From positions 20,215-84,214 of the forward strand of contig JANNEO010000114.1 in NCBI GenBank assembly GCA_031378805.1: 64,000 nucleotides of DNA. Reading direction: 5' to 3'. Numbering within the stretch: position 1 is the first letter of the stretch; every line of letters starts with the position of its first letter. Both the position numbers and the translations under genes were made by a program. Shown in pieces: positions 32,256-42,097 of the stretch. The notes below the pieces were generated by a model. That model did not search any database, was not told where the DNA came from, and saw only the letters and a program-made list of their open reading frames with translations. The stretch comes from JADCCX01 sp031378805 (GTDB lineage: Bacteria; Pseudomonadota; Alphaproteobacteria; Rhizobiales; Beijerinckiaceae).

Positions 32256-34352
32256 TCAGGCGGCGCGGCGCACAAACCGCGCACGTCCTTCGCGCAGCCA
32301 GGTCAGGATCGCGCTGCCCAGCAGCAGCAGCAGCCCGGCAAGGCCCAGCGCAAGCGGCAGCAGGCTGGCCCCCTTGACGACATAGGCCTCGGCTGGCTTC
32401 AGGCCGATGAAATCCGAACCTGCGAAGCGCGAACCACCGCGCACATCCACGATTCGCGGCACCGCGAATCGACCGGCCTGTTCCAGCCGCCGCACGCTGC
32501 CGCCGGTCTGCTCGGTGATGGCCCTGAGATCATCCTCGGTGCTGGTGACTTCTCGGAACTCGCGTGGGTTGGCAGGGCCGACATTGGCGAAGGCCACCTT
32601 GTCGCCGTCGATCACACGGTGAAGCCCCTGACGACGCGCCGTGAACACTGTGCGCCAAAGCCCGGGCTCGGCCTGGGTCAGCGTCAGCTTCAGGTCTTCG
32701 CCGTCGGGCGAGACCAGACGCATGTCGGCCACCGTCTCCGCCAGTGTCTGGCGCTCGATGGTCAGCACATTGCCCCGGGCGGTCATGCGCAAGGCCTCCT
32801 CGTCCAATTCGGGCTCCTTCATCAGCCAGTGCGAGAGACGGCGCAGCAGGTCGATATAGGGGCCACCGTCACCCAGTCCACGCGCCCACAGCCAGGCGTG
32901 ATCCGACAGGAGTTGGGCAATCCGACCCTTCTGCACCCGGTTGAGCACGAGCAGCGGCAGGTCATCCGGCCCGGTCATGACCGATGCGCCGGTTGTCGCC
33001 TGCGCATTGACGATCCGGAACCACGGCGACCATTGCGGATTGTCCCGATCCCAACCCGGCAGGGCCCGTGTTACGGGGTGGCGTTCGCCGATGGATGAGA
33101 TGCGCGGCAGAAACGGGCGCTCGATGGCGTTACCGACCGGGCGGGCAGGCAGGATTTGCATCAGCGGCGTGGAGGCAAGCGTCCCTGGCCCGGCAAATTC
33201 GCCACCGGCTGCCAGCAACACAGCGCCACCATCGCGCACATAGCGCACGATGTTTTCGAAATAGCTCGGCGGCAAAATGCTCTGGTTGGCATAGCGATCC
33301 AGGATGATCAGGTCGAACTCCGCGATCTTCTGGACGAAGAGTTCGCGTGTCGGGAAGGCGATCAGCGCCAGTTCGTTGATTGGCGTGCCGTCCTGCTTTT
33401 CCGGTGGCCGGAGAATGGTGAAATGCACGAGTTCGACATTGCCATCGGCTTTCAACAGGTTGCGCCAGGTGCGCTCGCCCGCATGTGGCTCACCAGATAC
33501 GAGCAGCACCTTCAGCTTGTCACGCACGCCGTCGATGGGCAGCACGGCCACGTTGTTGAGCAGGGTCAGTTCATCGGGAAGCGCCTCGGCCTCGATCTCG
33601 ATGAGGTTTTGTCCGGCGTTCTCGATGCGGATCGGCACGCGGATGACCTGGCCGGGAATGCCCGTGCGCCGCGCGATGACCTGGCCACCGCGCCGCACCA
33701 CAACATTGGCAGGCGCACCGCCAGCAACACCTGAATCAACGATGCGGACAGTGGCGGTGACATCCTTGCCGACAATGCCGAAGCGTGGGCCCTGGATCAC
33801 TTCAAGCCGCCGGTCCCGCTCGCCCTCGCGGCCCGTGATCAGGGCATGGACAGGAGCCTGGAAACCCAGCGCGCGTGCGTTGGCGGGCACATCATGCGCC
33901 CGCCCGTCAGTGATGGCGATGACACCAGCCATGCGTTCCGGCGGGACATCGCCCAGGCCTGCCTGCAAGGTCTCAAACAGCCGCGTGCCATCGACGTTGG
34001 TATCCCGCTCATCCACCTCGATGACGCGGATGTCGGTGCCGGGCCGTGCGTTCAGCTGGCGCAATACCTCGTCGCGGGCAAGGTCAGTCTGGCTGATGCG
34101 ATCCCCGAGACGCTGGCTGCCACTGCGATCCACGACAACGGCAACGACATCATTCAGCTTGTCACGATCCAGCGTGACGAAGGCGGGATTGGCGAGCGCC
34201 AGAAGCAGCAGGGCGAGCGCCGCAAGGCGCATCCAACCGCCGCGCTGCCGGGCAAGGAGCGCCAGGCCCGCGACAAGCAGCGCCACAACGGCTAGGCCGG
34301 CGATGACGGGCCAGGGCAGGAACGGCGTGAAGGTGAGGCTGAAGCGATCCAT
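32256..34352 (-). CDS. Membrane protein with glutamine amidotransferase-like domain (moxR operon)
   Basis: The 698-residue protein starts with two membrane helices (near 12-34 and 41-60), has a VWA-like first domain with VVVDRSGSQRLG, a second domain resembling a class-I amidotransferase fold (YVRDGGAVLLAAGGEFAGPGT), and a last membrane helix near 665-687. This architecture follows the BatA-like gene in MoxR operons of alphaproteobacteria. It lacks an obvious catalytic Cys. The gene starts two bases after the DUF4159 gene. A role in envelope stress or aerotolerance is inferred from Bat systems only. Confidence 0.8.
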   Translation of the reverse strand: MDRFSLTFTPFLPWPVIAGLAVVALLVAGLALLARQRGGWMRLAALALLLLALANPAFVTLDRDKLNDVVAVVVDRSGSQRLGDRISQTDLARDEVLRQLNARPGTDIRVIEVDERDTNVDGTRLFETLQAGLGDVPPERMAGVIAITDGRAHDVPANARALGFQAPVHALITGREGERDRRLEVIQGPRFGIVGKDVTATVRIVDSGVAGGAPANVVVRRGGQVIARRTGIPGQVIRVPIRIENAGQNLIEIEAEALPDELTLLNNVAVLPIDGVRDKLKVLLVSGEPHAGERTWRNLLKADGNVELVHFTILRPPEKQDGTPINELALIAFPTRELFVQKIAEFDLIILDRYANQSILPPSYFENIVRYVRDGGAVLLAAGGEFAGPGTLASTPLMQILPARPVGNAIERPFLPRISSIGERHPVTRALPGWDRDNPQWSPWFRIVNAQATTGASVMTGPDDLPLLVLNRVQKGRIAQLLSDHAWLWARGLGDGGPYIDLLRRLSHWLMKEPELDEEALRMTARGNVLTIERQTLAETVADMRLVSPDGEDLKLTLTQAEPGLWRTVFTARRQGLHRVIDGDKVAFANVGPANPREFREVTSTEDDLRAITEQTGGSVRRLEQAGRFAVPRIVDVRGGSRFAGSDFIGLKPAEAYVVKGASLLPLALGLAGLLLLLGSAILTWLREGRARFVRRAA

Positions 34353-34354
34353 GG

Positions 34355-37192
34355 CTATTGGCCCAGCCGCTCAAGCAGCGCGGGCACATGCACCTGATCG
34401 GCCTTGTAGTTGCCAGTCAGGGCATACATCACGATGTTGACACCGCCACGGATGGCGAATTCCCGCTGGCGGGCATCGCCGGGAACGAGCGGAAAGCGGG
34501 GCTGGCCGAGGCGGTCGACGGCCCAGGCAGCAGCCAGGTCATTGCCGGTGATGATGATGGGTGAGACGCGGTCCCCCGCTTGTGCCGGGCGCGTGCGATC
34601 CTGCTCCTGGTTGCGTTGCAGCACCTCGATCCAGGTGCGCCCCGTGGCATAGCGCCCAAGAAAACCATCGAGGATGTAGAACGTCTTGGTGATGACGTGA
34701 TCTTTCGGCACCGGCTCCAGATCCGGCACGTCGATGCTCGACAGGATGCGGCGCATATATTGTGTCTCAGGCGTGACGCTGGTGCCGCCACGGTTGTTCA
34801 GTGCGTCGCGGGTATCGAAGATGATGGTGCCACCACCCTTCATGAAAGCATCGATCCTGCGGATCGCCGCTTCGGTCGGCGCGGGCCGGGTCGCCACCAT
34901 CGGCCAGTAGAGCAGCGGATAAAACACCAGTTCGTCGCGGGAGATATCAAGGCCGATCGGCTCTCCGGGATCGAGCGCGGTGCGTGTCGCCAAGGCCCGT
35001 GTCAGACCCTGCAGGCCCTGGCGGCTGATCTCGTCGATCTCGCGGTCGCCCGTGATCACATAGGCAAGCCGCGTCGTCAGCGCCGCCTCGATGTCATCGG
35101 CGCGGAACGATGGCATGCGGTCCTGCCGTGGCGCGGGCGAGGCGGGCTGCTGGGCCACAGCTTGCGGCGCATTGGCGCTGAACGCCAGTGCAAACCCGAG
35201 CAAGACCATCGCTGCCGCTGCGGCACCGCGTGTCCTCAGGCGTGCCAGCGCGCCCGACAGCCACAGCGCGGCCACGGCATCGACAAGGAACAGCAGAAGC
35301 GCCAGCGTGATCAGATGGGGACGCAGATCAAGCGCCTGGCGCGCCGCCAATGGCCTGACGGTCAGGCCAGACAGATCGAGCGGGTGCAGTTCAGCGTTTG
35401 CCGTCAGCGTGTTCACGGCCAAGGGTGATTCCTGCGTGCCATAGAACCCCGGCGGATGCTTTGCCGACGCCGCATCCTGGAAATTGCGGCGCACAGGCTC
35501 CGTCGTGGCGGAAGGCGGGTGAAAGGCTCCGAAGCCGTCAAGATTGCGCAGCGGCGCCAGCAGCGCGTCATCGCGGCGCGAGGCATCGGCGGCGGTGCCC
35601 ACCTCCTGCACATCACCGCTGATTGCCGAAAGCCCTGTCAGCCGCCGCAGCGTCTCCACGAAGGCCAGCGACAGGGGCAGCGTCGACCAGCCGCTATCCG
35701 CCGTGACATGGAACAGCGCGACGACACCCTTGCCGCGCTTTTCGCCGGTGATGAGCGGCGTGCCATCTTCCAGGGCGGCCCAGGTCTTGTCCGACAGGGC
35801 TGCATCCGGCTCGGCCAGGATCTGCTGCGTAACCGTGACATCATCGGAAATGCGCATCCCGTCGAACGGGCCGCCAGCCAGGAACGTCGCAAGCTTCTTG
35901 GGCGTATCCCAGGACAGTGCGCCGCCCATGACCCGCTCATTGCGGCGCAGCCGAACCGGCATCAGCGCATCGGCAGGGGCTGCGACACGGCGGCTGGCGA
36001 AGCGGATCAGCACGCCGCCATTCTCGACAAAAGCCGTCAGCCGCGCCAGGGCAGGGCCGCTCAGGGTGCCGACATCGGTCAGCACCAGAACAGTTGCGCC
36101 ATCCTCGATCAGTCGGCTGTAGGGATCGGGAGCACCCCGTGGGGCCTCGCGCACATCGGCGAAGGGGCCTAGCGCGCGCATCACAAAATAGGACGGTGAC
36201 AGCAGGGGCTGCGCGGTGTCCGTGCTCTCGCCGCTGACCACACCGACCCTGCGCCGCTTGTTGCGGCCATCCAGCAGTTGCACCGCACCGGCCGATATCT
36301 GCCCGGGCATGTCGATGCGGGCGATATCGTTGCGCAGCTCCAGCGGGGCCTCGAAGCGGGCCGTGACCTCCCGTGCGCCAGCGGGAAACAGGAAACGCGC
36401 TTCGGCCACGGGGCGGCCACGCCAGTCCGTAGCCCGCAAGGCCCCCGCCGCCCCCGCAGTGCCGTCTGCCCGCAGCACGCGGACCGTCATCGCCTCTGGT
36501 GTGTTGCTGGGCCCAGCCAGCGCCTGCACGGCGGATTCGTCAGGGGCGAGCACTGTCAGGCGGTCACCCGCCTTGGCGGCGACGGCTTTCAACGCATCCC
36601 GGTCGGGCGCGACGGACACGCGGTCGGTCAGCCAGAGGATCGTCGCGTCGGCCTGGCGGTCAAGAAAAGCCAGCAGGGAGGCTTCATGGCGCTTGCGATC
36701 AATGGAGTGGGCCACTGGAGCGAGGCTGCGCAACTGATCGAGCGCCCGTGTCGACGTGCCCGGAACGATGTCCACCGGTTCGTCGGATGTCGCCCGCAAT
36801 GCAACGGGACGGCCCGCACCACCCGCCGTTTCAATCAGCGCCTGGGCCCGCGTGACACGCTGCTGCCAATCGGGTGCGGAGGACCAGCTGTTGTCCATCA
36901 CCACGAGCATCGGTCCACGGCCATTGCGGGCATCGACATCGGGATTCCACAAGGGACCGGCCATGGCGAGAATGATCAGCCCGGCAATCAGTAGCCGCAA
37001 CAGCAGCAGCCACCATGGGGTGTGGGCGGGTGTCTCTTCCTTGCGCTCCATGTCACGGACAATGGCCAGCGTCGGCAGCACGGCGCGATCCGGTGGCGGC
37101 GGTGTCAGGCGCAGCAGCCAGTAGAGGACAGGCAGCGCAGCAAGCGCAGTCAGAACGGCGGGAATGGTGAAAGCGAGCGGCAGACCCAGCAT
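34355..37192 (-). CDS. BatA-like / DUF4159 domain membrane protein
   Basis: The 945-residue protein opens with a BatA N-terminal domain of two helices (LPVLYWLLRLTPPPP and WWLLLLRLLIAGLIIL), followed by a VWA-like region (VVMDNSWSSAPDW). It has a central GATase-like part, two further helices near 640-690, and a C-terminal DUF4159 domain (DDIEAALTTRLAYVITGDREID, FMKGGGTIIFDTRD). The gene lies between DUF58 and the 698-residue protein without gaps. MoxR-type systems of this kind are chaperone-like assemblies. The client is unknown. The size is normal for the combined family. Confidence 0.87.
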   Translation of the reverse strand: MLGLPLAFTIPAVLTALAALPVLYWLLRLTPPPPDRAVLPTLAIVRDMERKEETPAHTPWWLLLLRLLIAGLIILAMAGPLWNPDVDARNGRGPMLVVMDNSWSSAPDWQQRVTRAQALIETAGGAGRPVALRATSDEPVDIVPGTSTRALDQLRSLAPVAHSIDRKRHEASLLAFLDRQADATILWLTDRVSVAPDRDALKAVAAKAGDRLTVLAPDESAVQALAGPSNTPEAMTVRVLRADGTAGAAGALRATDWRGRPVAEARFLFPAGAREVTARFEAPLELRNDIARIDMPGQISAGAVQLLDGRNKRRRVGVVSGESTDTAQPLLSPSYFVMRALGPFADVREAPRGAPDPYSRLIEDGATVLVLTDVGTLSGPALARLTAFVENGGVLIRFASRRVAAPADALMPVRLRRNERVMGGALSWDTPKKLATFLAGGPFDGMRISDDVTVTQQILAEPDAALSDKTWAALEDGTPLITGEKRGKGVVALFHVTADSGWSTLPLSLAFVETLRRLTGLSAISGDVQEVGTAADASRRDDALLAPLRNLDGFGAFHPPSATTEPVRRNFQDAASAKHPPGFYGTQESPLAVNTLTANAELHPLDLSGLTVRPLAARQALDLRPHLITLALLLFLVDAVAALWLSGALARLRTRGAAAAAMVLLGFALAFSANAPQAVAQQPASPAPRQDRMPSFRADDIEAALTTRLAYVITGDREIDEISRQGLQGLTRALATRTALDPGEPIGLDISRDELVFYPLLYWPMVATRPAPTEAAIRRIDAFMKGGGTIIFDTRDALNNRGGTSVTPETQYMRRILSSIDVPDLEPVPKDHVITKTFYILDGFLGRYATGRTWIEVLQRNQEQDRTRPAQAGDRVSPIIITGNDLAAAWAVDRLGQPRFPLVPGDARQREFAIRGGVNIVMYALTGNYKADQVHVPALLERLGQ

Positions 37193-37194
37193 GT

Positions 37195-38118
37195 TCAGCG
37201 GCCCCCAGCCGGGCCAGCGGCGCTGCCCTGGGCCAGCGCCATAGCGAAGCGCAACAGCGTCTCGCTCGCGGGCTTGTCGGTGACATGGGCCGTGACGCTC
37301 CAGCCCAGGCGACCGGCGATCTGCCGCAATCCGTGGCGATGGGCCGCAAGACGCTGCCGGTAGGTCGCCGCCAGTTCGCCGGCCTGTCCCACACGCAAGC
37401 GAAACCCATCCTCGGGATCGATGAACTCGGTCTGGCCGGAGTAGGGGAAGGTCTCCTCCGCCGGATCGCTGACAAGCAGCAGATGGCCACGTGCGCCGCG
37501 CGCCGCCAGTGCCTTCAGTTTCGCGTCAAGTTCTGGGAGGGGAGCGATGAAATCGCCGATTATGAGAGCCTCGCTGCGTGGTGCCAGCGGCGCTTCGGGA
37601 AAGACTTGGCCGAAGCCTGGGCTGGCCATCATTGCCTCGCCAAGGCGCTCGATGATGCGCCGCGACGCGATGGCAGGCGATGCGCCGATCAGGCCCACGC
37701 GCTCTCCGCCACGCACCAGCATGTCGGCGGCGGCCAGACCCAGCACCACGGCCCGCTCATTCTTGGCGATGGGGGAGAAAGAGGACCGGTAATCCATTGA
37801 AGGAGACTGGTCGATATGGACCCAGACAGACTGGGCGGCCTCCCATTCGCGTTCGCGCACGTAGAGCTTGCCGTCCCTCGCCGAACGTCGCCAATCGACC
37901 TTCGCTGCCGGTTCGCCGCTCATGAACGGGCGGAACTGCCAGAAGGTTTCGCCTTGCCCGGCCCGTCGACGCCCATGCACGCCGGCGGCCACGCTGGCGG
38001 AGGCCCGCCGCGCATCTGCCGACAGGCGCGGCAAGGCCGCAGCCAGCCCCTCCGCCATGCGGTGCGCGGCCTGCGATCCCAGCCGTTGCGGCAACTCGGT
38101 GGTGCGGGAAGCGAACAC
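37195..38118 (-). CDS. DUF58 domain-containing protein
   Basis: The 307-residue protein carries the DUF58 core, GRRRAGQGETFWQFRPFMSGEPAAKVDWRRSARDGKLYVREREWE, and a VWA-like segment HIDQSPSMDY. DUF58 proteins are always next to moxR genes and act with the ATPase. The best start is a GTG at 38118, seven bases after the moxR stop. An upstream TTG at 38145 would overlap moxR and lacks a ribosome site. The gene ends two bases before the DUF4159 gene, so the operon is tight. Confidence 0.9.
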   Translation of the reverse strand: MFASRTTELPQRLGSQAAHRMAEGLAAALPRLSADARRASASVAAGVHGRRRAGQGETFWQFRPFMSGEPAAKVDWRRSARDGKLYVREREWEAAQSVWVHIDQSPSMDYRSSFSPIAKNERAVVLGLAAADMLVRGGERVGLIGASPAIASRRIIERLGEAMMASPGFGQVFPEAPLAPRSEALIIGDFIAPLPELDAKLKALAARGARGHLLLVSDPAEETFPYSGQTEFIDPEDGFRLRVGQAGELAATYRQRLAAHRHGLRQIAGRLGWSVTAHVTDKPASETLLRFAMALAQGSAAGPAGGR

Positions 38119-38125
38119 GCGCCGC

Positions 38126-39148
38126 TTATCCCAACCGCTCGACAAGCTTGGAAATGACGCCGTTCACGGTCTCGCCATCGGCACGCGCAGCGAAGGTCAG
38201 CGCCATGCGGTGCTTGAGGATGGGCTCGGCCAATGCCGCGACGTCGTCCACGGACGGTGCCAGGCGACCATCGATCAGGGCGCGGGCGCGTGTCGCCAAC
38301 ATAAGGGACTGCGAGGCCCGCGGGCCCGGGCCCCAGGAGAGCTTTTCGCCAATTCCCCTTTCTCCCGGACGGGCGGAGCGGACGATGTCGAGAATGGCCT
38401 CCACCACCTTGTCGCCCACCGGCAGGCGGCGCACCAGGCGCTGGGCTGTGAGCAAATCCTCGGCCTGCAGCGCTGGCTTCGCCTTCACTTCATCCGCCCC
38501 CGTCGTGCCAAGCAGCATCTTCCGCTCGGCATCGCGGTCGGGATAGTTGACGTCGATCTGCATCAGGAAGCGATCCAGCTGCGCCTCTGGCAGCGGGTAG
38601 GTGCCTTCCTGTTCGATGGGGTTCTGTGTCGCCAGCACATGGAAGGGCTTGGGCAGGTCATGCCGCTCACCCGCCACCGTCACGTGGTATTCCTGCATGG
38701 CCTGCAGCAATGCCGACTGTGTGCGCGGGCTGGCGCGGTTGATCTCGTCCGCCATCAGGAGCTGGGCAAAGACCGGCCCCTTGACGAATCGGAAGGCTCG
38801 CTTGCCGCTGACGCCCTCATCCAGGATTTCCGTACCGATGATGTCCGATGGCATCAGATCGGGCGTGAACTGCACGCGGCGGGCATCCAGGCCGAGCACG
38901 ATTCCCAGGGTTTCGACCAGTTTGGTCTTGGCGAGGCCGGGAACGCCGACCAGCAAGCCATGACCGCCCGAAATGATTGTGACGAGCACCCGCTCGATGA
39001 CCGTTTCCTGGCCGAAGATCACGGCGCCAATGGCGGACTTGGCCTTGGCGAGCGATGATGATGCGGCCTCCGCAGTCTTTTCCACCAGCGCCGTAAGATC
39101 TTCTGGTTGCTTTTCGGCTGCGCTCAAGGGGCTCTCCTCATTCATCAT
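38126..39148 (-). CDS. moxR: MoxR family AAA+ ATPase
   Basis: The 340-residue AAA+ ATPase shows Walker A GVPGLAKT, a FTPDLMPSDIIG segment, Walker B LLMADEINRA and the sensor ATQNPIEQEGTYPLPEAQLDRF. MoxR proteins act as chaperones that mature or activate VWA-domain partners, here DUF58 and the BatA-like proteins downstream. Start is one of two adjacent ATGs (39148 or 39145). A GTG lies at 39154. It heads a five-gene minus-strand operon reaching 31622 and is divergent from the DUF1285 gene. Confidence 0.95.
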   Translation of the reverse strand: MMNEESPLSAAEKQPEDLTALVEKTAEAASSSLAKAKSAIGAVIFGQETVIERVLVTIISGGHGLLVGVPGLAKTKLVETLGIVLGLDARRVQFTPDLMPSDIIGTEILDEGVSGKRAFRFVKGPVFAQLLMADEINRASPRTQSALLQAMQEYHVTVAGERHDLPKPFHVLATQNPIEQEGTYPLPEAQLDRFLMQIDVNYPDRDAERKMLLGTTGADEVKAKPALQAEDLLTAQRLVRRLPVGDKVVEAILDIVRSARPGERGIGEKLSWGPGPRASQSLMLATRARALIDGRLAPSVDDVAALAEPILKHRMALTFAARADGETVNGVISKLVERLG

Positions 39149-39339
39149 TGTCACGAAGCCGACGTTTCATCGGGACTCAGCAGTTGCACAGTGTGAAGCA
39201 ATTCTGCGCCGTGACAACCCGGACTGCATCCGGATCGCCAAAGCCAAGGCCATAACTGGATACGACAGCGGGCTTCACTGGACCACAACCCAAATAAATG
39301 TGATCGATTTGCGGCGCGGGGAAGTGCATAGGGCGTTTC

Positions 39340-39900
39340 ATGACTGATCTTGCTGCCATGGCGAAAAGCGCGGCGGAGGCCCGCGTCAAAGGGCCGCCGC
39401 CCGTTCACCTGTGGCACCCGCCGTATTGCGGTGCCATCGACATGCGCATCGCCGCCGATGGCACCTGGTTCTACCAGGGTACGCCCATCGGCAGGCCCGC
39501 TATGGTGAAATTGTTCGCCTCCATCCTGCGCAAGGATCCCGAGCGTTTTGTGCTGGTCACACCGGTCGAAATGGTGGGAATCGTGGTCGAGGATGCACCG
39601 TTTGCCGCAGTCGAGCTGACACGTGGCGGGGGCGATCTGACATTCAGGACCAATGTGGATGACAGCGTGACGGCATCAGCAGAGCATCCGCTGCGCTTCG
39701 AACGGGATGCCATGGGTGGCCTCAAGCCCTATGTGCTGGTGCGCAGCGGTCTTTGGGCGCGGGCCTCGCGCTCTGTCTACCTCGAACTGGTGGAAGGCGC
39801 CGAGATCCGCTGCATCGACGGCCAGGACATGCTTGGCGTGGCTTCCCATGGCCGCTTCTTTCCGATGGCACCCGCCAGCGAGATCGAGGGATTGGCATGA
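39340..39900 (+). CDS. DUF1285 domain-containing protein
   Basis: The 186-residue protein contains HLWHPPYCGAIDMRIAADGTWFYQGTPIGRPAMVKLF, the hallmark of DUF1285, a two-domain beta-rich fold with no known activity. It has no signal peptide. The stop overlaps the next start (ATGA), coupling it to the CoA pyrophosphatase. The order DUF1285, nudL, DUF6111, cca is recurrent in Hyphomicrobiales. Confidence 0.93.
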   Translation: MTDLAAMAKSAAEARVKGPPPVHLWHPPYCGAIDMRIAADGTWFYQGTPIGRPAMVKLFASILRKDPERFVLVTPVEMVGIVVEDAPFAAVELTRGGGDLTFRTNVDDSVTASAEHPLRFERDAMGGLKPYVLVRSGLWARASRSVYLELVEGAEIRCIDGQDMLGVASHGRFFPMAPASEIEGLA

Positions 39901-40556
39901 GGCGCGACGATGCCATTGCCGTGCAGGCCCGTGATATCGCCGAACTGGCGCGGAAACGGCTTTATCCCGAGGCACGCTTCGCACCCGAAAACAGTGCGCA
40001 CAGCGATCATGCCATCGCGGGCATGAACCCTTCGGCAGAGCACCTTGCGACGGCAAAGCCCGCAGCGGTGCTGATTCCGCTGTTGGCACGGGACGAAGGC
40101 CTGACGATGCTTTTGACCCGGCGTTCGGCGGGATTGCGGCAGCATTCCGGGCAGATCGCCTTTCCCGGCGGCAGGATCGATGCGGGCGATAATGGGGCCC
40201 TGGGTGCGGCATTGCGCGAGGCCGAGGAGGAAATCGGCCTGGCACCCCGTCATGTCACGCCGCTTGGCTTTCTGGGGCCCTATTTTTCGACGACCGGCTT
40301 TCGCATCACGCCCGTGGTGGCCTTGATGGATGCGGCGGCACCCTTGAAACCCAATGCCGGGGAGGTGGACGGCGTCTTCGAGGTGCCTTTCGCCTTTGTC
40401 ATGGATCCCGCCAATCACCAGACTCATGAACGGGAATGGCAAGGCCAGATGCGGCGATACTTTGCTATCCCGCATGGCGATCACTATATCTGGGGCGTAA
40501 CCGCGGGAATCATCCGCATGCTCTGGCTGAGGCTGTATGCTCCGCGCGATCCTTGA
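39897..40556 (+). CDS. NUDIX hydrolase, CoA pyrophosphatase (NudL-like)
   Basis: The 219-residue protein has LLTRRSAGLRQHSGQIAFPGGRID, the CoA pyrophosphatase (UPF0035) signature, running into the Nudix box with ALREAEEEIGL. It should cleave CoA or its derivatives to 3',5'-ADP and phosphopantetheine with a divalent metal. The ATG overlaps the DUF1285 stop by four bases, and its end overlaps DUF6111 by 20 bp. A longer frame from 39753 lies inside DUF1285 and was rejected. Confidence 0.92.
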   Translation: MRRDDAIAVQARDIAELARKRLYPEARFAPENSAHSDHAIAGMNPSAEHLATAKPAAVLIPLLARDEGLTMLLTRRSAGLRQHSGQIAFPGGRIDAGDNGALGAALREAEEEIGLAPRHVTPLGFLGPYFSTTGFRITPVVALMDAAAPLKPNAGEVDGVFEVPFAFVMDPANHQTHEREWQGQMRRYFAIPHGDHYIWGVTAGIIRMLWLRLYAPRDP

Positions 40557-40806
40557 GGGACTGATCCTGTTCCTGCTGCCCTTCGCAGGATTTTCCTTGT
40601 ACCTGCTGCTGGAAGGGCAAAACCCGCTGCATCCCGAGGTCTGGTCGCGCAAGGCGCTGTCCTGGCTGACGATCGTGGCGCTTGGCCTGTGCATCGCGGG
40701 GGTGATCGCGCTGGGCACGCAGCGCAGGGTCGAGCATGGCACCTTCGTGCCAAGCCATGTGGAGAAAGATGGCACCTTTGTTCCCGGCCAGTTCAAGCCG
40801 CAGTAG
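40537..40806 (+). CDS. DUF6111 family small membrane protein
   Basis: The 89-residue protein has two membrane helices (ILEGLILFLLPFAGFSLYLLL and SWLTIVALGLCIAGVIALG) and a polar tail ending in HVEKDGTFVPGQFKPQ, as in DUF6111. The start sits inside the NUDIX gene (20-bp overlap) and its 3' end overlaps cca by 38 bp. This tight nesting supports it as real. Function unknown. Confidence 0.85.
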   Translation: MLRAILEGLILFLLPFAGFSLYLLLEGQNPLHPEVWSRKALSWLTIVALGLCIAGVIALGTQRRVEHGTFVPSHVEKDGTFVPGQFKPQ

Positions 40807-42031
40807 CAAGGCGACGCAGGCGCTGCTGTCACGTCCTGGCGTGGCGGAGCTGCTTGGCGCTCTCCACAACGGCGCGGACGAGGCGCGGATCGTTGGCGGT
40901 GCGGTGCGGGACGCGCTGATGGGCCACAGCATCGGCGACATCGACATCGCCACGACCATGTTGCCGGATGCCGTGATGGCGCTTGCTTCCAGGCAGGACT
41001 GGAAAGCCGTTCCAACCGGTCTTGCGCATGGCACGGTCACCATTGTCATCGGCGGCATCCCCTTCGAGGTCACGACGCTGCGGCGTGACGTGGAGACCGA
41101 TGGCCGACGCGCCGTGGTCGCCTTCAGCCGCGATTTTCGGGAGGATGCCTTGCGGCGGGATTTCACCCTCAATGCCATGTCTCTTTCGCCCGATGGCGTG
41201 GTGCATGATTACGCATCGGGTGTGGACGATGCCGCCGCGGGCTTGATCCGTTTCATGGGGGACGCGGAAGCAAGAATACGCGAGGACTATCTGCGCATCC
41301 TGCGCTTCTTCCGCTTCCATGCCAGCCATGGCGTGGGCGACCCGGACGAGACGGGCGTCATCGCCTGCGGCAAGCTGGCGACGGGCCTGGCCCAGCTTTC
41401 GCGTGAGCGTGTCCGCCAGGAACTGCTCAAATTGCTGGCGGCTCCCGGTACGGCTGCCGCGGTGCGCCGCATGGACATGCTGGGGATCACGGCATCCATG
41501 CTTCCCGAGTGCGCCATGGATATCGGCACCTTCGATCATCTGGCCTTGCTTGAGCTGCAACTGAAGCGGCCTGCCGATGCCATCCTGCGGCTGGCGGCAC
41601 TCACCGGTGCGCCCGCAGAACTCAAGGCAAGGCTGAAACTGTCCAATGCCGATGCGGACCGCCTTGTGGTCGCCAATGCCTACGCCACGGAAGCCGGAGT
41701 GGAAATACTCTCGCCAGCGGCAATTCGATCCCTGGTTTTTCGTGCCGGAGTTGCCGGGTTCACGGAGGCCCGTCTGCTCGGCGCGGCGCGACACAGGCTT
41801 TCGTCGCACTGTGTCCGGCGCAGCTTGCGCGCGGCTGCACCTGTGCTGGCTGATCCGCCGGGCAACCCGTTCAGAAGCGCTGCTGCGACTATCCTTGGTG
41901 TGCCACATGGCCCGCGCATGGGGCGCGTGTTGAAAGCGGCAACTGAACTGTGGCTGGACGAGGGCTTGCCGGACAACCAGACCCGGCATGATGCAATCCT
42001 GAAAGCGGCCGTCCGCAGCACACCCGATTGA
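40769..42031 (+). CDS. cca: CCA tRNA nucleotidyltransferase
   Basis: The enzyme adds or repairs the 3'-CCA of tRNA. The 420-residue protein has the class II nucleotidyltransferase motif IVGGAVRDALMG with metal-binding DIDIATT, then RRDFTLNAM and a helical domain typical of the tail. ATG 40769 has GGAG five bases upstream. An ATG at 40736 adds residues from the DUF6111 frame region and was rejected. It lies in the DUF1285-nudL-DUF6111 operon. Confidence 0.95.
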   Translation: MAPLFPASSSRSSKATQALLSRPGVAELLGALHNGADEARIVGGAVRDALMGHSIGDIDIATTMLPDAVMALASRQDWKAVPTGLAHGTVTIVIGGIPFEVTTLRRDVETDGRRAVVAFSRDFREDALRRDFTLNAMSLSPDGVVHDYASGVDDAAAGLIRFMGDAEARIREDYLRILRFFRFHASHGVGDPDETGVIACGKLATGLAQLSRERVRQELLKLLAAPGTAAAVRRMDMLGITASMLPECAMDIGTFDHLALLELQLKRPADAILRLAALTGAPAELKARLKLSNADADRLVVANAYATEAGVEILSPAAIRSLVFRAGVAGFTEARLLGAARHRLSSHCVRRSLRAAAPVLADPPGNPFRSAAATILGVPHGPRMGRVLKAATELWLDEGLPDNQTRHDAILKAAVRSTPD

Positions 42032-42097
42032 TGACCATGATTGACTCTGCCTGCCAGCGATTGCAGGTTCACGGGAGTGACAGCGTGGAGTGCCAGC

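Noticed and set aside
39177..39389. 70-codon minus-strand frame between moxR and DUF1285 ending in a Cys-rich tail
   Set aside because: No ribosome-binding site, overlaps the divergent promoter region, and no family recognised.
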